This document shows, piece after piece, positions 52,281-61,047 of a stretch of 64,000 nucleotides of DNA (positions are counted from its first letter, which is position 1; each line of letters opens with the position of its first letter). Made by a program: the position numbers and the translations under genes. The notes below the pieces were generated by a model. That model was not told the origin of the DNA and searched no databases. It saw only the letters and a program-made list of their open reading frames with translations. Source of the DNA: Caprella mutica (lineage: Eukaryota; Arthropoda; Malacostraca; Amphipoda; Caprellidae); assembly GCA_947561585.1 (NCBI GenBank), contig CANNZV010000931.1:124001-188000 (forward strand). Reading direction: 5' to 3'.

Positions 52281-53362
52281 GATGCCACCGCCTCGGTGCT
52301 AGCGCTGCGCGAGCTCGAACCGCTCACGAGCCGGTAGGTGGTGAAGACCGCCGCTCCAAGTGCGCCGAGCAGCACGAGAGCCTGAATGATGTCTGCAATC
52401 GAGGCCGGTACGCCCTGCCCCTTGATCGCCACGCCGCCGACACGTAGCGCCCCGAAGGCAACGGCGACAGCGGCGACGCCCGATGGGCGCATCAGAGCGA
52501 GTGCAGCAACGATGATGCCGGCAAAGCCCCAGCCCTCCGCGATGCCCTCAACGATGCGGTCGGTGGCGCCGAGCCGGAGCCCGCCGACGAGCCCGGCGAT
52601 CGAGCCGGAAAGAACGAGCACCGTGAGGATCTTTCGCTTCAGCGAAATGCCCACGTATTCGGCGGCGTGCTCGCTCGAACCCGCAACCCGAAGTTCGTAC
52701 CCCCACTTGCTTCGTGAGGCGTAGAAACCGAACAAGATGAGCACAACCGCGGCGATCAGCACGCCGATGTTGGCCCGTTCGAACAGTGTGGGTAGCTCGG
52801 ATTGGTCTGGCAACTCTGGCGCGACGGGAAAGCCAATCGAGGTAGGGTCTTTCCACGGGCCGTTCACGAGATATCGGACGAGGCGCAGCGCAATCTCGTT
52901 GAACATGAGTGTGGTGATGATCTCGTTGACACCCAGGTGAGCGCGAGCGAGCGCTGGGCCCAAGGCGAGCAGGCCTCCGCCGATGACGGCTGCGAGCAGC
53001 ATTGCCGTGATGAGTAGCGGCCCGGGAAGCTCGGGGCCGAGTCGGGCAACCCATGAGCCTGCGATTGCACCAGCGATGATTTGGCCTTCGGCGCCGATAT
53101 TCCACAGCCCCATCGAGCCCGCAACCGCCACCGCAAGGCCAGCGAGGCCGAGCGGGACCGCTTGGGTAAGGGTGGCCGACCAGGCCTTTGGCGAGCCGAA
53201 CGCAGCGTCGGCCATTTTTAGATAGATCTCGATCGGGGAGTGCCCTGCGAACACGAGCAGCACTGCGCCGAACGCAAGGGCGACAACCAGCCCGAGCGCA
53301 AACGCCAGGACTTGGCCTCCCGGGAGCGGTTCGTCTCGCTTGGCGAGACGGAGATTAAACAC
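52277..53362 (-). CDS. second BMP-type ABC importer, permease
   Basis: The GTG at 53362 follows AGGAGG at six bases and overlaps the ATPase stop, giving 361 residues; the longer frame from 53407 lacks support. Features are SMGLWNIGAEGQIIAGAIAGSW (the IGAEGQ signature), AHLGVNEIITTLMFNEIALRLV and KWGYELRVAGSSEHAAEYVGI near 233, with about ten helices. It pairs with the permease at 51285-52280 to form the channel. Confidence 0.9.
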   Translation of the reverse strand: MFNLRLAKRDEPLPGGQVLAFALGLVVALAFGAVLLVFAGHSPIEIYLKMADAAFGSPKAWSATLTQAVPLGLAGLAVAVAGSMGLWNIGAEGQIIAGAIAGSWVARLGPELPGPLLITAMLLAAVIGGGLLALGPALARAHLGVNEIITTLMFNEIALRLVRYLVNGPWKDPTSIGFPVAPELPDQSELPTLFERANIGVLIAAVVLILFGFYASRSKWGYELRVAGSSEHAAEYVGISLKRKILTVLVLSGSIAGLVGGLRLGATDRIVEGIAEGWGFAGIIVAALALMRPSGVAAVAVAFGALRVGGVAIKGQGVPASIADIIQALVLLGALGAAVFTTYRLVSGSSSRSASTEAVAS

Positions 53363-54872
53363 TGTCAGCCTCCTGAGGGTTTTGGGCGCCCGCCATTGCC
53401 GCCCCAATATCTTGACGCGTCGCGGTGTCAGGGTCGAACTCGCCGACGATCGAACCTTCGCGCATCACGACGATCCGGTCGCTCAAGGCGAACAGCTCCT
53501 CGAGGTCTTCGCTGATGAGCAGGATTCCGACGCCAGCGGCTGCTTGGCTCACCAAGATGTCTTGGATGGCTTTCACGCCTTGGACATCGAGCCCTCGTGT
53601 TGGCTGAGCTGCGACGACGACCGTTGGTTCATGGTCGAGTTCCCGGCCGACGAGCAGGCGTTGCAAATTACCGCCCGACAGCCCGGCGAGGGGCTGATCG
53701 ACACGGCCGACCTTGATGTTGTAGCGCTCGATGAGGTCGGTGGTTCGGCTCTGTGCCTCGGCGGTATCGATGAGCGGGCCTTTGCCCAGCGACCGATAGC
53801 TACGCATGATCGCGTTCTCCATGGCGTTCATGCGCGGTGCGAGGCCGACGCCAATGCGGTCCTCGGGCACATAGGCGAGCCCACTTGCATTGCGGGCGCG
53901 CGGATCGCTCGTTGACACGTCGGTGTCCCCGATAGTGACGTTACCTGATGTGGATTTGGTGAGGCCCGCAATCGCGTCGGCGAGTGGTCGTTGGCCATTG
54001 CCGGCAACTCCGGCTACGCCAATGACCTCGCCGCTGCGCACCGTGACCGACACGTCATCGACGACGGCGCGGCCGTGCAAATCGTGCACCGTCAACTCGT
54101 CGACCTGAAGCATCGGTTCGCCGATCTCGGTGGTTCGATGCCGCCGCTGAGACACCGCCGTTGCCTCGCCAACCATCAGCTCGGCCATGCGGTCCGCGTC
54201 GAGCGTGCTGACCGCGAGTGAAGCCGCCACCGTCTTTCCTCCACGAAGCACCGTCGCCTCGTCACAGAATGCCTTCACCTCGTCGAGCTTGTGGCTGATG
54301 AAGATGATGCTTCGTCCCTCGTTCGACATGGCCTTGGTGATGCGCCCAAGTTCCTTGGCCTCGTCGGGGGTCAAGACCGCTGTGGGTTCATCCAAAATGA
54401 GTACCCGTGCATCGCGCCAGAGCGCTTTGAGAATCTCCACCCGCTGCCGCTCGCCCATAGATAGCTGCCAAATCTGGCGGCCGGGCGTGGTCTCCAGCCC
54501 AAACCTCTCGGCAAGTTCTGCGACCTGCTTTTCGATCGAGGCCTTCGCCAAGATGCGGGGAGCCGCGCCGAGTGCGACGTTCTCGGCCACCGTGAACGTC
54601 GGGATCAAGCGGAACTCTTGATACACCATGCCCACGCCCGCAGAAATAGCATCAGCGGGCTTTGAGAAGCGCTGCTCCACACCGTCGAGTGAGACGCTTC
54701 CCTCGTCGGCTTGATAGACGCCGGCGAGCACGTTCATGAGGGTGGTTTTGCCCGCCCCGTTCTCGCCAAGCACCGCGTGTACCGACCCTGACGCCACCGA
54801 CAACGACGCGCCAGCATTCGCAATGACACCGGGAAATCGCTTCCAGATGCTGGCGAGTTCGACGGCGGTCAT
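53355..54872 (-). CDS. second BMP-type ABC importer, ATP-binding protein
   Basis: This 505-residue double ABC protein has LGENGAGKTTLMNVLAG and LSMGERQRVEILKAL with LILDEPTAVLTPDE in the first half. The second half has GVAGNGQRPLAD (degenerate P-loop), LSGGNLQRLLVGREL and AAQPTRGLD. It is co-directional with the BMP lipoprotein gene upstream, separated by a strong hairpin, and overlaps the permease gene at its end. The GTTAACAAAAG stretch at 54942-54952 in the gap is a half-match to the shared palindrome. Confidence 0.9.
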   Translation of the reverse strand: MTAVELASIWKRFPGVIANAGASLSVASGSVHAVLGENGAGKTTLMNVLAGVYQADEGSVSLDGVEQRFSKPADAISAGVGMVYQEFRLIPTFTVAENVALGAAPRILAKASIEKQVAELAERFGLETTPGRQIWQLSMGERQRVEILKALWRDARVLILDEPTAVLTPDEAKELGRITKAMSNEGRSIIFISHKLDEVKAFCDEATVLRGGKTVAASLAVSTLDADRMAELMVGEATAVSQRRHRTTEIGEPMLQVDELTVHDLHGRAVVDDVSVTVRSGEVIGVAGVAGNGQRPLADAIAGLTKSTSGNVTIGDTDVSTSDPRARNASGLAYVPEDRIGVGLAPRMNAMENAIMRSYRSLGKGPLIDTAEAQSRTTDLIERYNIKVGRVDQPLAGLSGGNLQRLLVGRELDHEPTVVVAAQPTRGLDVQGVKAIQDILVSQAAAGVGILLISEDLEELFALSDRIVVMREGSIVGEFDPDTATRQDIGAAMAGAQNPQEADSV

Positions 54873-54955
54873 CGCTGCGCCTGTGACCGTTCGACGGGGT
54901 CGGATTGTCGCGTTTGGGGTTCCATAGCGGCTCCACGGTTAGTTAACAAAAGCAC

Positions 54956-54993
54956 TTCGGGCCGCACCTTCGTAAAGAAGCGTGCGACCCGAA
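54956..54993 (-). terminator. hairpin between lipoprotein and ATPase genes
   Basis: On the minus strand TTCGGG, GCAC and CTTC pair with GAAG, GTGC and CCCGAA around TTTAC, with two small mismatches; GTGCTTTTG follows. It lies just after the lipoprotein stop and would lower expression of the downstream ATPase and permeases relative to the binding protein. Confidence 0.6.
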
Positions 54994-55021
54994 ACTACGA
55001 CGAATTGTCGAAATTGGCTAA

Positions 55022-56224
55022 CTAGCCGATGGAACCAATGACGTTGTCGACAAAGAAGTTCATGTTCGCAAGGACGCCATCGTGAAGTGGGTCGCCAGCG
55101 GTGGCGACCACGTCGGTTGCGCCGTCGCCATCGAAGTCGTTTCCAAACGGATCGAGAAGTTCCATCTGGACGACACCGTCTTCGATAACCACGTTGCCGT
55201 CTTGGTCGGTGATAGTGCCTTGATCGAATACATCGAAGTCACCAGCGAGGATCGAATCCTTGACCGACTGCATGTCTGCGGCGACTGGTGAGCTCTCTGG
55301 GATTGCAATGTCTACAACGCCATCGGCCATGCCGCCCCACCAAGCTTGTGGCGTGTAGGTGCCGGCCTTGGCTGCTTCGATGACCTCGGCGTAGCGAGGG
55401 GTCCAGTTCCATACCGGTGCGGTGAGGTATGCCTCGACCTGGGCGCTCATGTCGCTGTGGTAGCCAATAAAGGTTCCGCCAGCATCGCTGATTGCAGCTC
55501 CGGTTGCCGTGGAGTCTTGGTGCATGCTGAGCACGTCAGCTCCCGTGTCGATGAGCGCTTGGGCTGCGGCGCCTTCTTCGGCGATGCCGAACCAGGTGCT
55601 CGTCCACGCAACTTCGATCGTTGCGTCGGGGTTGACGGCCTTCACGCCGAGAGCGAAAGCGTTGATGCCACGAATGACCTCGGGGATCGGGAACGCAGCA
55701 ACGTAACCAATCTTGTTGGACTCGGTTGCGGCGCCAGCGGCCATTCCTGAGATGTAGCGAGGCTGGTACATGCGGCCGAACGTGTTACCGAAGTTGGTGT
55801 CGTTCATCTTGAAGCCGGAGATGTGCTCGAAGATGACATCTGGGTTGTCGGCGGCGAACTTCTCGGTCGCGTCCATGTAACCAAACGAGGTGGTGAAGAT
55901 GACGTTGTAGCCCTCGTCGATGAAGTTCTGAACGGCTTCATCGAACTCTGCGCCGCCTTCTGGAACGGACTCAACAAATGCGGTCGGTACGCCGGTTGCG
56001 GCTTCAGCGCCGAGGCGACCTTCGTTGTGCATGAAGTTCCAGCCGGCGTCGCCGACGGGTGCAACCATGACGAACGCGGCCTTTACGTCGCTTGCCTCGT
56101 TCATGGCTTCGCCGTCGGTGGCTGCTTCGGTTGTCGTGTCGGTTGCGGCATCGCTGCCACAGGCTGCGGCGAACATCGCCAGCGCCGCGAGAAGCGCAAG
56201 AAGCGCCTTCTTTTTAGATGTCAT
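55022..56224 (-). CDS. second BMP family substrate-binding lipoprotein
   Basis: The ATG at 56224 follows GGAGGGG by seven bases, giving 400 residues. The signal peptide ends in the lipobox AAAC (Cys at about 22). The mature protein has AFVMVAPVGDAGWNFMHNEG, VIFTTSFGYMDAT, MYQPRYISGMAAG and WWGGMADGVVDI, typical of Med/BMP-type lipoproteins. Near the C-terminus it has an insert NDFDGDGATD (about residues 362-371), a DxDxDG-type loop often bound to calcium. It is the first gene of the second importer and should bind a purine, nucleoside or related ligand outside the cell. Confidence 0.88.
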   Translation of the reverse strand: MTSKKKALLALLAALAMFAAACGSDAATDTTTEAATDGEAMNEASDVKAAFVMVAPVGDAGWNFMHNEGRLGAEAATGVPTAFVESVPEGGAEFDEAVQNFIDEGYNVIFTTSFGYMDATEKFAADNPDVIFEHISGFKMNDTNFGNTFGRMYQPRYISGMAAGAATESNKIGYVAAFPIPEVIRGINAFALGVKAVNPDATIEVAWTSTWFGIAEEGAAAQALIDTGADVLSMHQDSTATGAAISDAGGTFIGYHSDMSAQVEAYLTAPVWNWTPRYAEVIEAAKAGTYTPQAWWGGMADGVVDIAIPESSPVAADMQSVKDSILAGDFDVFDQGTITDQDGNVVIEDGVVQMELLDPFGNDFDGDGATDVVATAGDPLHDGVLANMNFFVDNVIGSIG

Positions 56225-56368
56225 GTGTAAACCCCTCCAGGTAAGTGTTGGACATTTTCTAGTGGTCAAACGTCGTGGTCACAAGGCGAGGGGCATGATT
56301 CACACCGACGTCACGTCCATCTCGTCGAATTCGGTGGTGGCGGGGAAGAGGAAGCGACGGCTCGTGGC

Positions 56369-57730
56369 TTAGGCCCAAAGGCGGTCGCACACGTCGAGCC
56401 ACAGCTTGGTCGTGAGGCGCAATGACTCGATATCGATGCGTTCGTTGTGCCCGTGGAACCGGCTCATGAACTCGCCTAGGCTTACGTCGGTGCTGAGCAA
56501 GCCCGCACCATAGGAAGGGACGCCGCGCTTCCTAAAGAAGCGGGCGTCGGTTCCGCCCGTCACCATCGAAGGCAGCACACGAGCACCGGGGTACGTCATC
56601 TGAATCGAGTCGACGAGGGCTCCCCACAATGCGGTGTCCGTCGAAGACGAAGTTGAGGTGCGGTCCTCGTTGGACTCGGGCCGCAGCTCGACTGAACCCA
56701 TCAGCTCCGGACCGATCGCTTCGAGCAGATGTCGTTGCACGTCCGCCGCGGTCTCGCCGGGGAGAATTCGAATATCCACCTGAAGTTCGACCTTGTCGGG
56801 GATCGTGTTGATCTTCGTGCCGCCATGGATGATGTTCGGCGAGAAGCTGGTGTGGCAGCACGAGTGCAGGTTGCGTGCGAGCGCCGGTTCCATGTCGGCG
56901 AGTGCTTCATCGATTCGGCCAGGATCGAGCAGCTTGGCTTCGATGTCGGCATCAAAGTTCTGGGCCTTCACGCGGCTGATGAACAGGTCATCGATTTGTG
57001 CGCCCGGGTTGTAGTCCTCGATACGACGAACGATCTCGGCGGCCTTCGAAATGGCGTTGTCGGTGCGATAGGGCATCGAACCATGGCCGGGCTCGCCGCT
57101 CACCGTCAGGATTTGGCCATCGGCTCCTTTTTCGGCCGTGGTGAGCAGCACGATCGGGCCGCCGTCGCCAATGAGCGGAGTTCCGCCGTATTCGGTCAGC
57201 ACGAAATCGCACTCGAGCGCGTCCCACCGCTCTTCGACAAGCGGGCGTGCCCCATAGGCGCCTCCCGCTTCTTCATCGGCGACGCCGAAATACACGATGT
57301 CGCCGGGGTAGCGAGTGGTCGACTTCGCGATATGCCGGAACGCCACCGCCATCGAGGACGTCACGTTCAACATGTCCACGGCGCCACGGCCCCAGATTTC
57401 GTTGCCGATCCGCTCGCCACCGAACGGGTCGACCTTCCAGCCATCGGGCGAGACCGGCACAACATCGGTGTGGCCCATCAGCATGAGCGCGGGTGCATCG
57501 GGATCGGTGCCAGGCAAACGGGCAACGATCGAATCGCGACCCGGTAGAACCGGCAAGATCTCGATGTCGGCTCCGCACCCCTCGAGCTCATCGCGCAGCA
57601 AATTCGCATTGCGTGTCTCGTGGCCAGACTCGGGCGAACCGTCATTAACGCACTGATTTCGGATCATTGCCTGCAATAGCTCGGCGTTCTCCTCGGTCAG
57701 TGTGTCGAGCGTTTCGTCATCTACGGCCAT
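56369..57730 (-). CDS. M20-family metallohydrolase
   Basis: The 453-residue protein has the M20 two-zinc site: MLMGHTDVVPV (His, Asp), WGRGAVDMLN, VADEEAGGAYG (Glu pair), then HGSMPYRTDNAI of the lid domain, and a C-terminal MVTGGTDARFFRKRGVPSYG. It resembles succinyl-diaminopimelate desuccinylase or carboxypeptidase-like members and not the carbamoylase branch at 31247. The E. coli yge region also has an M20 gene (ygeY), so it may belong to the island, but nothing in its sequence decides. Substrate unknown. A weak -10 (GACACT) lies six bases before the ATG. Confidence 0.85.
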   Translation of the reverse strand: MAVDDETLDTLTEENAELLQAMIRNQCVNDGSPESGHETRNANLLRDELEGCGADIEILPVLPGRDSIVARLPGTDPDAPALMLMGHTDVVPVSPDGWKVDPFGGERIGNEIWGRGAVDMLNVTSSMAVAFRHIAKSTTRYPGDIVYFGVADEEAGGAYGARPLVEERWDALECDFVLTEYGGTPLIGDGGPIVLLTTAEKGADGQILTVSGEPGHGSMPYRTDNAISKAAEIVRRIEDYNPGAQIDDLFISRVKAQNFDADIEAKLLDPGRIDEALADMEPALARNLHSCCHTSFSPNIIHGGTKINTIPDKVELQVDIRILPGETAADVQRHLLEAIGPELMGSVELRPESNEDRTSTSSSTDTALWGALVDSIQMTYPGARVLPSMVTGGTDARFFRKRGVPSYGAGLLSTDVSLGEFMSRFHGHNERIDIESLRLTTKLWLDVCDRLWA

Positions 57731-57787
57731 GTATGCAGTGTCTTTCGCTCTCGGTCGTTTGTCCAGCGTCTTGCGGAATCACCGGTG

Positions 57788-58468
57788 CTACAGCGCGGCG
57801 AATACCTGCGATGGGGTCGCGGCGATGCCGGTGTAGAAGGTGCCGAAATCGGCATAGACCGACGACGCCTCGTCGAATCGCATCGTGTACACGACTTCTT
57901 TGAGATCGTCGGGGTGCTGCCCAAACAACGTCACGCCCCACTCCCAATCGTCCACGCCCGTGGAACCGGTAATGACCTGCAGGATTCGCCCCTTGAACTT
58001 GCGGCCCGAAGAGCCATGCTCGTACATGAGTTCCTTGCGTTGTTCGAACGGGAGCGTGAACCAGTTCGCGTGCGCTTCGCGCTTCTTGCCCATTGGGTAG
58101 AAGCACCACGCTGGCTTGTCCTCGTGGACGTCCGCGAGGTCTGGGTACAGGCGCATGTTGCGCATCTCTTCGGGAACACCAGCGGCGTATTCGCTGATCT
58201 CGGTCAGCGACACGAACGAGTCGACGACGTCGAGGCCAGCCGCGGTGATTGCCGACTGGAACGACCGAAGCGTCCACCAGTCCGGGTGCATGGCCATGAT
58301 TGCGACATCGGCCTTGTGTCCGAGCATCGAAACCGTCACGACCTGCACATCCGCGGCTTGGGCGTTCTCGATTGCGGCCACGGCGGCGGCCTCGTCGAAT
58401 GAGGCCGACGGCTTGCAAAAGAGGTGGACGACGCCGCGTCCTTCCGATGGTGCTACTGGTTCGGTCAT
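57788..58468 (-). CDS. hemQ: coproheme decarboxylase, chlorite-dismutase-like
   Basis: This 226-residue protein has the pattern of actinobacterial HemQ/ChdC: FYPMGKKREAHANWFTLPF, then ELMYEHGSSGRKFKGRILQV with the proximal heme-ligand His in YEHGSSGR, DDWEWGVTLFGQHPDDLK, and MRFDEASSVYADFGTFYTG. It converts coproheme to heme b with peroxide in the last step of the coproporphyrin-dependent pathway. TAGGCT lies six bases before the ATG. Its neighbours are an M20 hydrolase and fdhD; no other heme genes are nearby. Confidence 0.93.
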   Translation of the reverse strand: MTEPVAPSEGRGVVHLFCKPSASFDEAAAVAAIENAQAADVQVVTVSMLGHKADVAIMAMHPDWWTLRSFQSAITAAGLDVVDSFVSLTEISEYAAGVPEEMRNMRLYPDLADVHEDKPAWCFYPMGKKREAHANWFTLPFEQRKELMYEHGSSGRKFKGRILQVITGSTGVDDWEWGVTLFGQHPDDLKEVVYTMRFDEASSVYADFGTFYTGIAATPSQVFAAL

Positions 58469-58474
58469 GGGGTC

Positions 58475-58480
58475 AGCCTA
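58475..58480 (-). promoter_or_regulatory. -10 box TAGGCT, leaderless, hemQ
   Basis: TAGGCT on the minus strand is followed by six bases and the ATG at 58468. Confidence 0.5.
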
Positions 58481-58529
58481 CGCACACTCGCTGCCACCCA
58501 AACATCGCATCTTGAGCGGGTTTGCGCCG

Positions 58530-59327
58530 CTACCCGTGGGAGTAGACGTTGATCTCACCATCGCGAATAAAGCCTGCGAGTTGCACTCCGGCGGCCTGCG
58601 CAGTTTCCACCGCAAGCGCAGATGGAGCGCTAACCGACACGAGCGTGGCGAACCCACCGGCCCACGCTTTTTGCACCATCTCGAAGCTAGCCCGGCCGCT
58701 CACGTACAAGCCGAGGTCGCCACCTTGGTTCTCCCCATCGAGCACCCTGCGGCCAACGATTTTGTCGACGGCATTATGGCGCCCGATGTCTTCACGAACC
58801 GACACGATCGACCCGGATCGATCAAAGACCGCGGCCGCGTGGACGGCCCCGGTCTTGGTAAACAAATCCTGATGCGAGCGCACGCGGTCGGCGACATCTG
58901 CGAGAAGCATTGGGTCGAAGGGCTCGGCGTGGAGCGGCACCAGCCTGCTCGTGAGTTCGTCGATAGCGTCTGCTCCACACAGCCCGCACGACGATGACGT
59001 CGAACCAAGGCGCGGTGTGGGCTCGGGGGCTTGGCCGCCGGTGTCGACCGATACCACGTTGAATTCGGTGTCGACCGCCGAGCCATCGGCGCAATAGCGA
59101 ACGCCCAGAATCTTCGCCCCGCCCAGCATCCCTTCGGCATGGAGGAACCCGGCCGCGAGTTCGTAGTCGTTGCCGGGCGTGCGCATGGTGGTGGCCACGA
59201 GCGTTCCGTCGAGGCGAATCGACAACGGCTCTTCGACAATGAGGTCATCGGGGCGCCGACGGCTGCCCTGCGCCCCATGGCGCTGCACAAATACTTGCCG
59301 GGTTCTTCCCCGTTGCACTCGGCTCAC
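58530..59327 (-). CDS. fdhD: FdhD, sulfurtransferase for formate dehydrogenase
   Basis: The 265-residue protein has VEEPLSIRLDG, MRTPGNDYELAAGFLHAEG, the conserved cysteine loop SSSCGLCG (Cys114, Cys117), FTKTGAVHAAAVFD and DIGRHNAVDKIVG, all FdhD marks. FdhD passes sulfur to the molybdenum cofactor of formate dehydrogenases. No formate dehydrogenase gene is in the window, so its partner lies elsewhere. It is relevant here because some formate dehydrogenases are selenoproteins. TAGCCT lies six bases before the GTG. Confidence 0.92.
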   Translation of the reverse strand: MSRVQRGRTRQVFVQRHGAQGSRRRPDDLIVEEPLSIRLDGTLVATTMRTPGNDYELAAGFLHAEGMLGGAKILGVRYCADGSAVDTEFNVVSVDTGGQAPEPTPRLGSTSSSCGLCGADAIDELTSRLVPLHAEPFDPMLLADVADRVRSHQDLFTKTGAVHAAAVFDRSGSIVSVREDIGRHNAVDKIVGRRVLDGENQGGDLGLYVSGRASFEMVQKAWAGGFATLVSVSAPSALAVETAQAAGVQLAGFIRDGEINVYSHG

Positions 59328-59333
59328 CTGGTC

Positions 59334-59339
59334 AGGCTA
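59334..59339 (-). promoter_or_regulatory. -10 box TAGCCT, leaderless, fdhD
   Basis: TAGCCT on the minus strand overlaps the end of the upstream MFS gene and is followed by six bases and the GTG at 59327. Confidence 0.45.
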
Positions 59340-60542
59340 CCGAGCGACTTCGCCGGCTGTTGGCCGAGCCATCACACAGGCACCGCAAAGCGCGAGTCCG
59401 GCACTCATCAGCCACGCTGGCGTGTAGCTGTTGAACGTGTCGATGGACCACCCAACTGCGGGTCCGCCAACGGTGAGTCCGATCAAGAATCCGAGCATGA
59501 GCCGGCCGCTCGCCCGTCCGGCGTTCGGCTGGCGCACCATGGCGAGGTTGGCAGCGGTGTTCCACGACCCGAGCGTCATGCCGCCAATGATCGTGCCAAT
59601 CACGAGGAGCCGGGTGTCGCCGCTCGACGACGCCAGGACCACGAGGATCGACAATCCACCCACGGCTCCCATTGAGAGCAGCATCCGGCGCGCCGAGGCG
59701 CCACGGTCGAGGGCAATGCCGGAGAGCAGGCGACACGGAATTGCGACGAGTCCCTGCAAGCCGAACACCCGACCCGCCTGAGCGAGAGAAAGGCCGACTC
59801 GTTCCTCGGCGAACAGAGGCAGGAATCGGCCGAGGCCCCCGCCCACGACGCCGAGCAAAAACCCGAAGATCGCTACCTGTGTGACGAATGGCGAAAGTCG
59901 GTTCGTGGACCGCAGGGCTCCCGATTCGACCACGTTGACCGTGTCAGCCATTCCAGCATCTTCGGTGACACCGGCGGCGGGGTCACCAGCGATCTGGGTG
60001 ACGAGCGGAAGGCCGAGCAACGACAGAAACGACAAGGCGGCAATCGCCCACATGGCCGAGCGCCACCCGTACTCACTCACAATCCATGGCACGAGGAAAC
60101 CGGACACAAACACCGCTCCTTGCACACCGGATTGCTTGATGCCGGTGAGGATGCCCCGCTTGCTTGCTGCGATACCCGTGGCGATGGCCTTGTTGCAGGC
60201 CGGGTTTCCCCAGCCCTGCGCAAAGCCCGCCGCAGCCATTGCGACGAGCAACATCGCATAGCTCTGCGACAACCCAATCCAGATCGCGCTGAACCCCGAG
60301 ATAAGCAGCGTTGCCGCCATCGACTTCCGTCCACCGAGGTAATCGGTGAACCGCCCCGAGAAGGGAGCGAACAAGCCGCCGACGAGCGTATTGACCGCGC
60401 CCAAGAGGCCAATTTCGAACTTCGAGATCGCGAACTCGGACTGAAGCTCCGAAGCGGCGACTGCGAGCGCGAAGAACGCAAGCGTCGACAGTGCCATCGT
60501 CGACAGCAGCATTCCCGAAAAACCGGCGGTTCGAAGTTTCAC
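59337..60542 (-). CDS. major facilitator superfamily transporter
   Basis: The 401-residue protein has twelve hydrophobic helices. The MFS signature between helices 2 and 3 reads GRFTDYLGGRKSM (about residues 63-75), and a repeat RLLSGIALDRGASARRM occurs between helices 8 and 9 near 265. The substrate is unknown; family position by motif suggests an organic anion or sugar phosphate carrier, but this is weak. TAGGGT lies six bases before the GTG start. The fdhD gene follows ten bases after its stop. Confidence 0.88.
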   Translation of the reverse strand: MKLRTAGFSGMLLSTMALSTLAFFALAVAASELQSEFAISKFEIGLLGAVNTLVGGLFAPFSGRFTDYLGGRKSMAATLLISGFSAIWIGLSQSYAMLLVAMAAAGFAQGWGNPACNKAIATGIAASKRGILTGIKQSGVQGAVFVSGFLVPWIVSEYGWRSAMWAIAALSFLSLLGLPLVTQIAGDPAAGVTEDAGMADTVNVVESGALRSTNRLSPFVTQVAIFGFLLGVVGGGLGRFLPLFAEERVGLSLAQAGRVFGLQGLVAIPCRLLSGIALDRGASARRMLLSMGAVGGLSILVVLASSSGDTRLLVIGTIIGGMTLGSWNTAANLAMVRQPNAGRASGRLMLGFLIGLTVGGPAVGWSIDTFNSYTPAWLMSAGLALCGACVMARPTAGEVAR

Positions 60543-60548
60543 TTCCGC

Positions 60549-60554
60549 ACCCTA
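60549..60554 (-). promoter_or_regulatory. -10 box TAGGGT, leaderless, MFS transporter
   Basis: TAGGGT on the minus strand is followed by GCGGAA and the GTG at 60542. Confidence 0.5.
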
Positions 60555-60627
60555 TGACGTTCCGCGTCGCTCTGCCGTGGCCTACCATGGCAACAGAGCG
60601 TTTGGCGGTGATGGGAGAGGTGTGTAC

Positions 60628-61047
60628 GTGCGTTCTTGGTTGCGAGAGCTCACCAGCGAAGTTCGTGCTCGATCGGCGGGGCGTCGAGCCATGGGCGACG
60701 ACACGAGCACCTTCACATCGGCGCGGGCGACGATGGGCGCTATTGGCCTGAACCGGTCGAATGCTTGGAACTATCTCGAAAACGACAACGGCGCCTACAT
60801 GCGGTCCATGGACAAGGACGCCATGATTCCGCCGAGCTTGTTCGTGAGCGAACGCGATCGGGTACGGCACGGCATACCAATGCCTCTCGTCGAACGATGC
60901 ATCGAAGATCACGGCAACCCCGAAGCGTTGACCGTTCAGGACTGGGCGATGGGCGAGCTCGACAGCCTTACGGATTCGCCTCGCATTGCGCCGCCTCGTG
61001 GCGTTGATGACTCAGGCGAAGAGCGCTCTCCAAGTCCTCATAGTTGA
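60628..61047 (+). CDS. hypothetical protein
   Basis: The GTG at 60628 follows GGGAGAGG at seven bases, giving 139 residues; the longer frame from 60577 crosses the -10-like TACCAT. The protein is hydrophilic with no membrane segment or signal peptide, and its C-terminus is proline- and serine-rich. No family is recognised. It converges on the dioxygenase gene and overlaps its 3' end by 80 bases, which is unusual and leaves some doubt that the last 25 codons are real. Confidence 0.5.
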   Translation: MRSWLRELTSEVRARSAGRRAMGDDTSTFTSARATMGAIGLNRSNAWNYLENDNGAYMRSMDKDAMIPPSLFVSERDRVRHGIPMPLVERCIEDHGNPEALTVQDWAMGELDSLTDSPRIAPPRGVDDSGEERSPSPHS

